This document shows positions 5,027 through 5,351 of a stretch of DNA of 5,351 nucleotides, in pieces. The stretch spans positions 1 to 5,351 of the forward strand of contig JAGHCG010000113.1 in the NCBI GenBank assembly GCA_021160565.1, written 5' to 3'. The notes under the pieces are model-generated. The model made no database searches, was not told the DNA's origin, and worked only from the letters and a program-made list of their open reading frames with translations. How positions within the stretch are numbered: the first letter of the stretch is position 1; the number at the start of each line of letters is the position of its first letter. The DNA is from a bacterium. GTDB lineage: Bacteria; Ratteibacteria; UBA8468; B48-G9; JAFGKM01. The translations under genes and the position numbers were made by a program.

Positions 5027-5351
5027 TTTACCCTCCCATCTTCAATTTTTCTTTCAAATTCAGATATTACCATCTCCTGGTAATCAATCCCTTCTGAAAC
5101 AACTATTTCCATAAATTTAAGATAAATTTCCCAGTTTTTTATTATGACTGGAATCCCTCTTATAGCACTTAAACATATTGCTGAAGGAGCACGATTTAAA
5201 ACAACAAGATCAACTTCTTTTTTTAGTATTTTTTCAATATCTTCCCATATTTCTTCTTCAAATTCATATCTTACATCTTCCTCTATTTCTATTTCATCAC
5301 CTGCAGGATAAAAATAAATTCCTATATCAACATCAGAATTCTTATGTATCT
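5023..5351 (-). CDS. MNT-type (minimal) nucleotidyltransferase, MntA-like, N terminus outside the window
   Basis: The last 109 codons of a small nucleotidyltransferase ending in a TGA at 5025-5023. The first readable residues, IHKNSDVDIGIYF, contain the SDxD metal-binding pair of the DNA polymerase beta-like fold. The third acidic residue is probably the Asp of KKEVDLVVLNRAP, followed by the family's small helical end (IPVIIKNWEIYLKFMEIVVSEGIDYQEM). The glycine-serine signature that precedes SDxD lies beyond 5351, so roughly 30-40 residues are missing and the start cannot be seen. Relatives are antitoxin partners of HEPN ribonucleases (the HepT/MntA pair, where MntA AMPylates the toxin); others are stand-alone. 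No HEPN gene follows in this window: the next gene is the DUF4139 protein, overlapping by four bases. If there is a HEPN partner it must be upstream, outside the window. The fold is well supported; the role is not. Confidence 0.8.
   Translation of the reverse strand, partial: IHKNSDVDIGIYFYPAGDEIEIEEDVRYEFEEEIWEDIEKILKKEVDLVVLNRAPSAICLSAIRGIPVIIKNWEIYLKFMEIVVSEGIDYQEMVISEFERKIEDGRVK
5031..5037 (-). promoter_or_regulatory. Ribosome binding site of the DUF4139 gene, inside the upstream coding region
   Basis: GGGAGGG on the minus strand, four bases before the ATG at 5026. It lies within the last codons of the upstream nucleotidyltransferase gene, as expected for a coupled gene pair. Confidence 0.82.

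Noticed and set aside
5023..5351. A complete HEPN/MNT toxin-antitoxin module
   Set aside because: Only the MNT part is visible and no HEPN motif (R-x4-6-H helix pair) occurs in the following gene; the pair cannot be claimed from this window.

Overview
The window is AT-rich bacterial DNA (by eye about 30% G+C), and every gene I can support lies on the minus strand, so the order of transcription runs from high to low coordinates. The proteins are rich in Lys, Glu and Ile and use AGA/AGG arginine codons. Shine-Dalgarno sequences of the GGAGG type precede several starts. This fits a low-GC bacterium, perhaps a poorly characterised or candidate phylum, possibly a thermophile. I cannot name the lineage from the sequence.

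Layout in the direction of transcription: (1) 5351-5023, the C-terminal part of an MNT-type (minimal) nucleotidyltransferase, cut by the window edge. (2) 5026-3626, a secreted DUF4139-family protein whose ATG overlaps the previous stop (ATGA). (3) 3605-2730, nadC, quinolinate phosphoribosyltransferase, 20 nt further on. (4) 2664-1879, a TatD-family metal-dependent hydrolase, re-started here at a GTG with a good ribosome binding site. (5) 1903-1118, a small element carrying a REP-associated tyrosine transposase (RAYT, Y1/HUH family) between GC-rich palindromic repeats. (6) 955-1, a sugar-1-phosphate nucleotidyltransferase with a C-terminal hexapeptide-repeat region, running off the low-coordinate edge. 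Genes 1 to 4 look like one co-directional transcription unit. They do not form an obvious pathway: nadC makes NAD precursor, tatD is a nuclease/deacylase-type housekeeping gene, and the DUF4139 protein is exported and of unknown function.

The most interesting part is 1118-1903. The RAYT gene is bounded by imperfect 38-bp inverted repeats (1118-1155 and 1866-1903, 30/38 matching), each carrying a CAC-CCC-GGG-GTG-like palindrome that stands out from the AT-rich background. A third copy at 1851-1868 pairs with the right end to form a REP doublet (BIME-like). This doublet overlaps the 3' end of tatD, so that the last seven residues of TatD (TPGVRSN) and its stop codon are encoded by repeat sequence. 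A near-consensus sigma-70 promoter (TTGACG, 18 bp, TATAAT) lies just inside the element and would start transcription about 3 nt before the RAYT ATG, implying a leaderless or near-leaderless mRNA.

There is no gene-free stretch longer than 300 bases. The longest, 956-1145, holds the left repeat, an AT-rich hairpin and a probable promoter for the sugar nucleotidyltransferase. I saw no tRNA, rRNA, CRISPR array or convincing riboswitch or intrinsic terminator.
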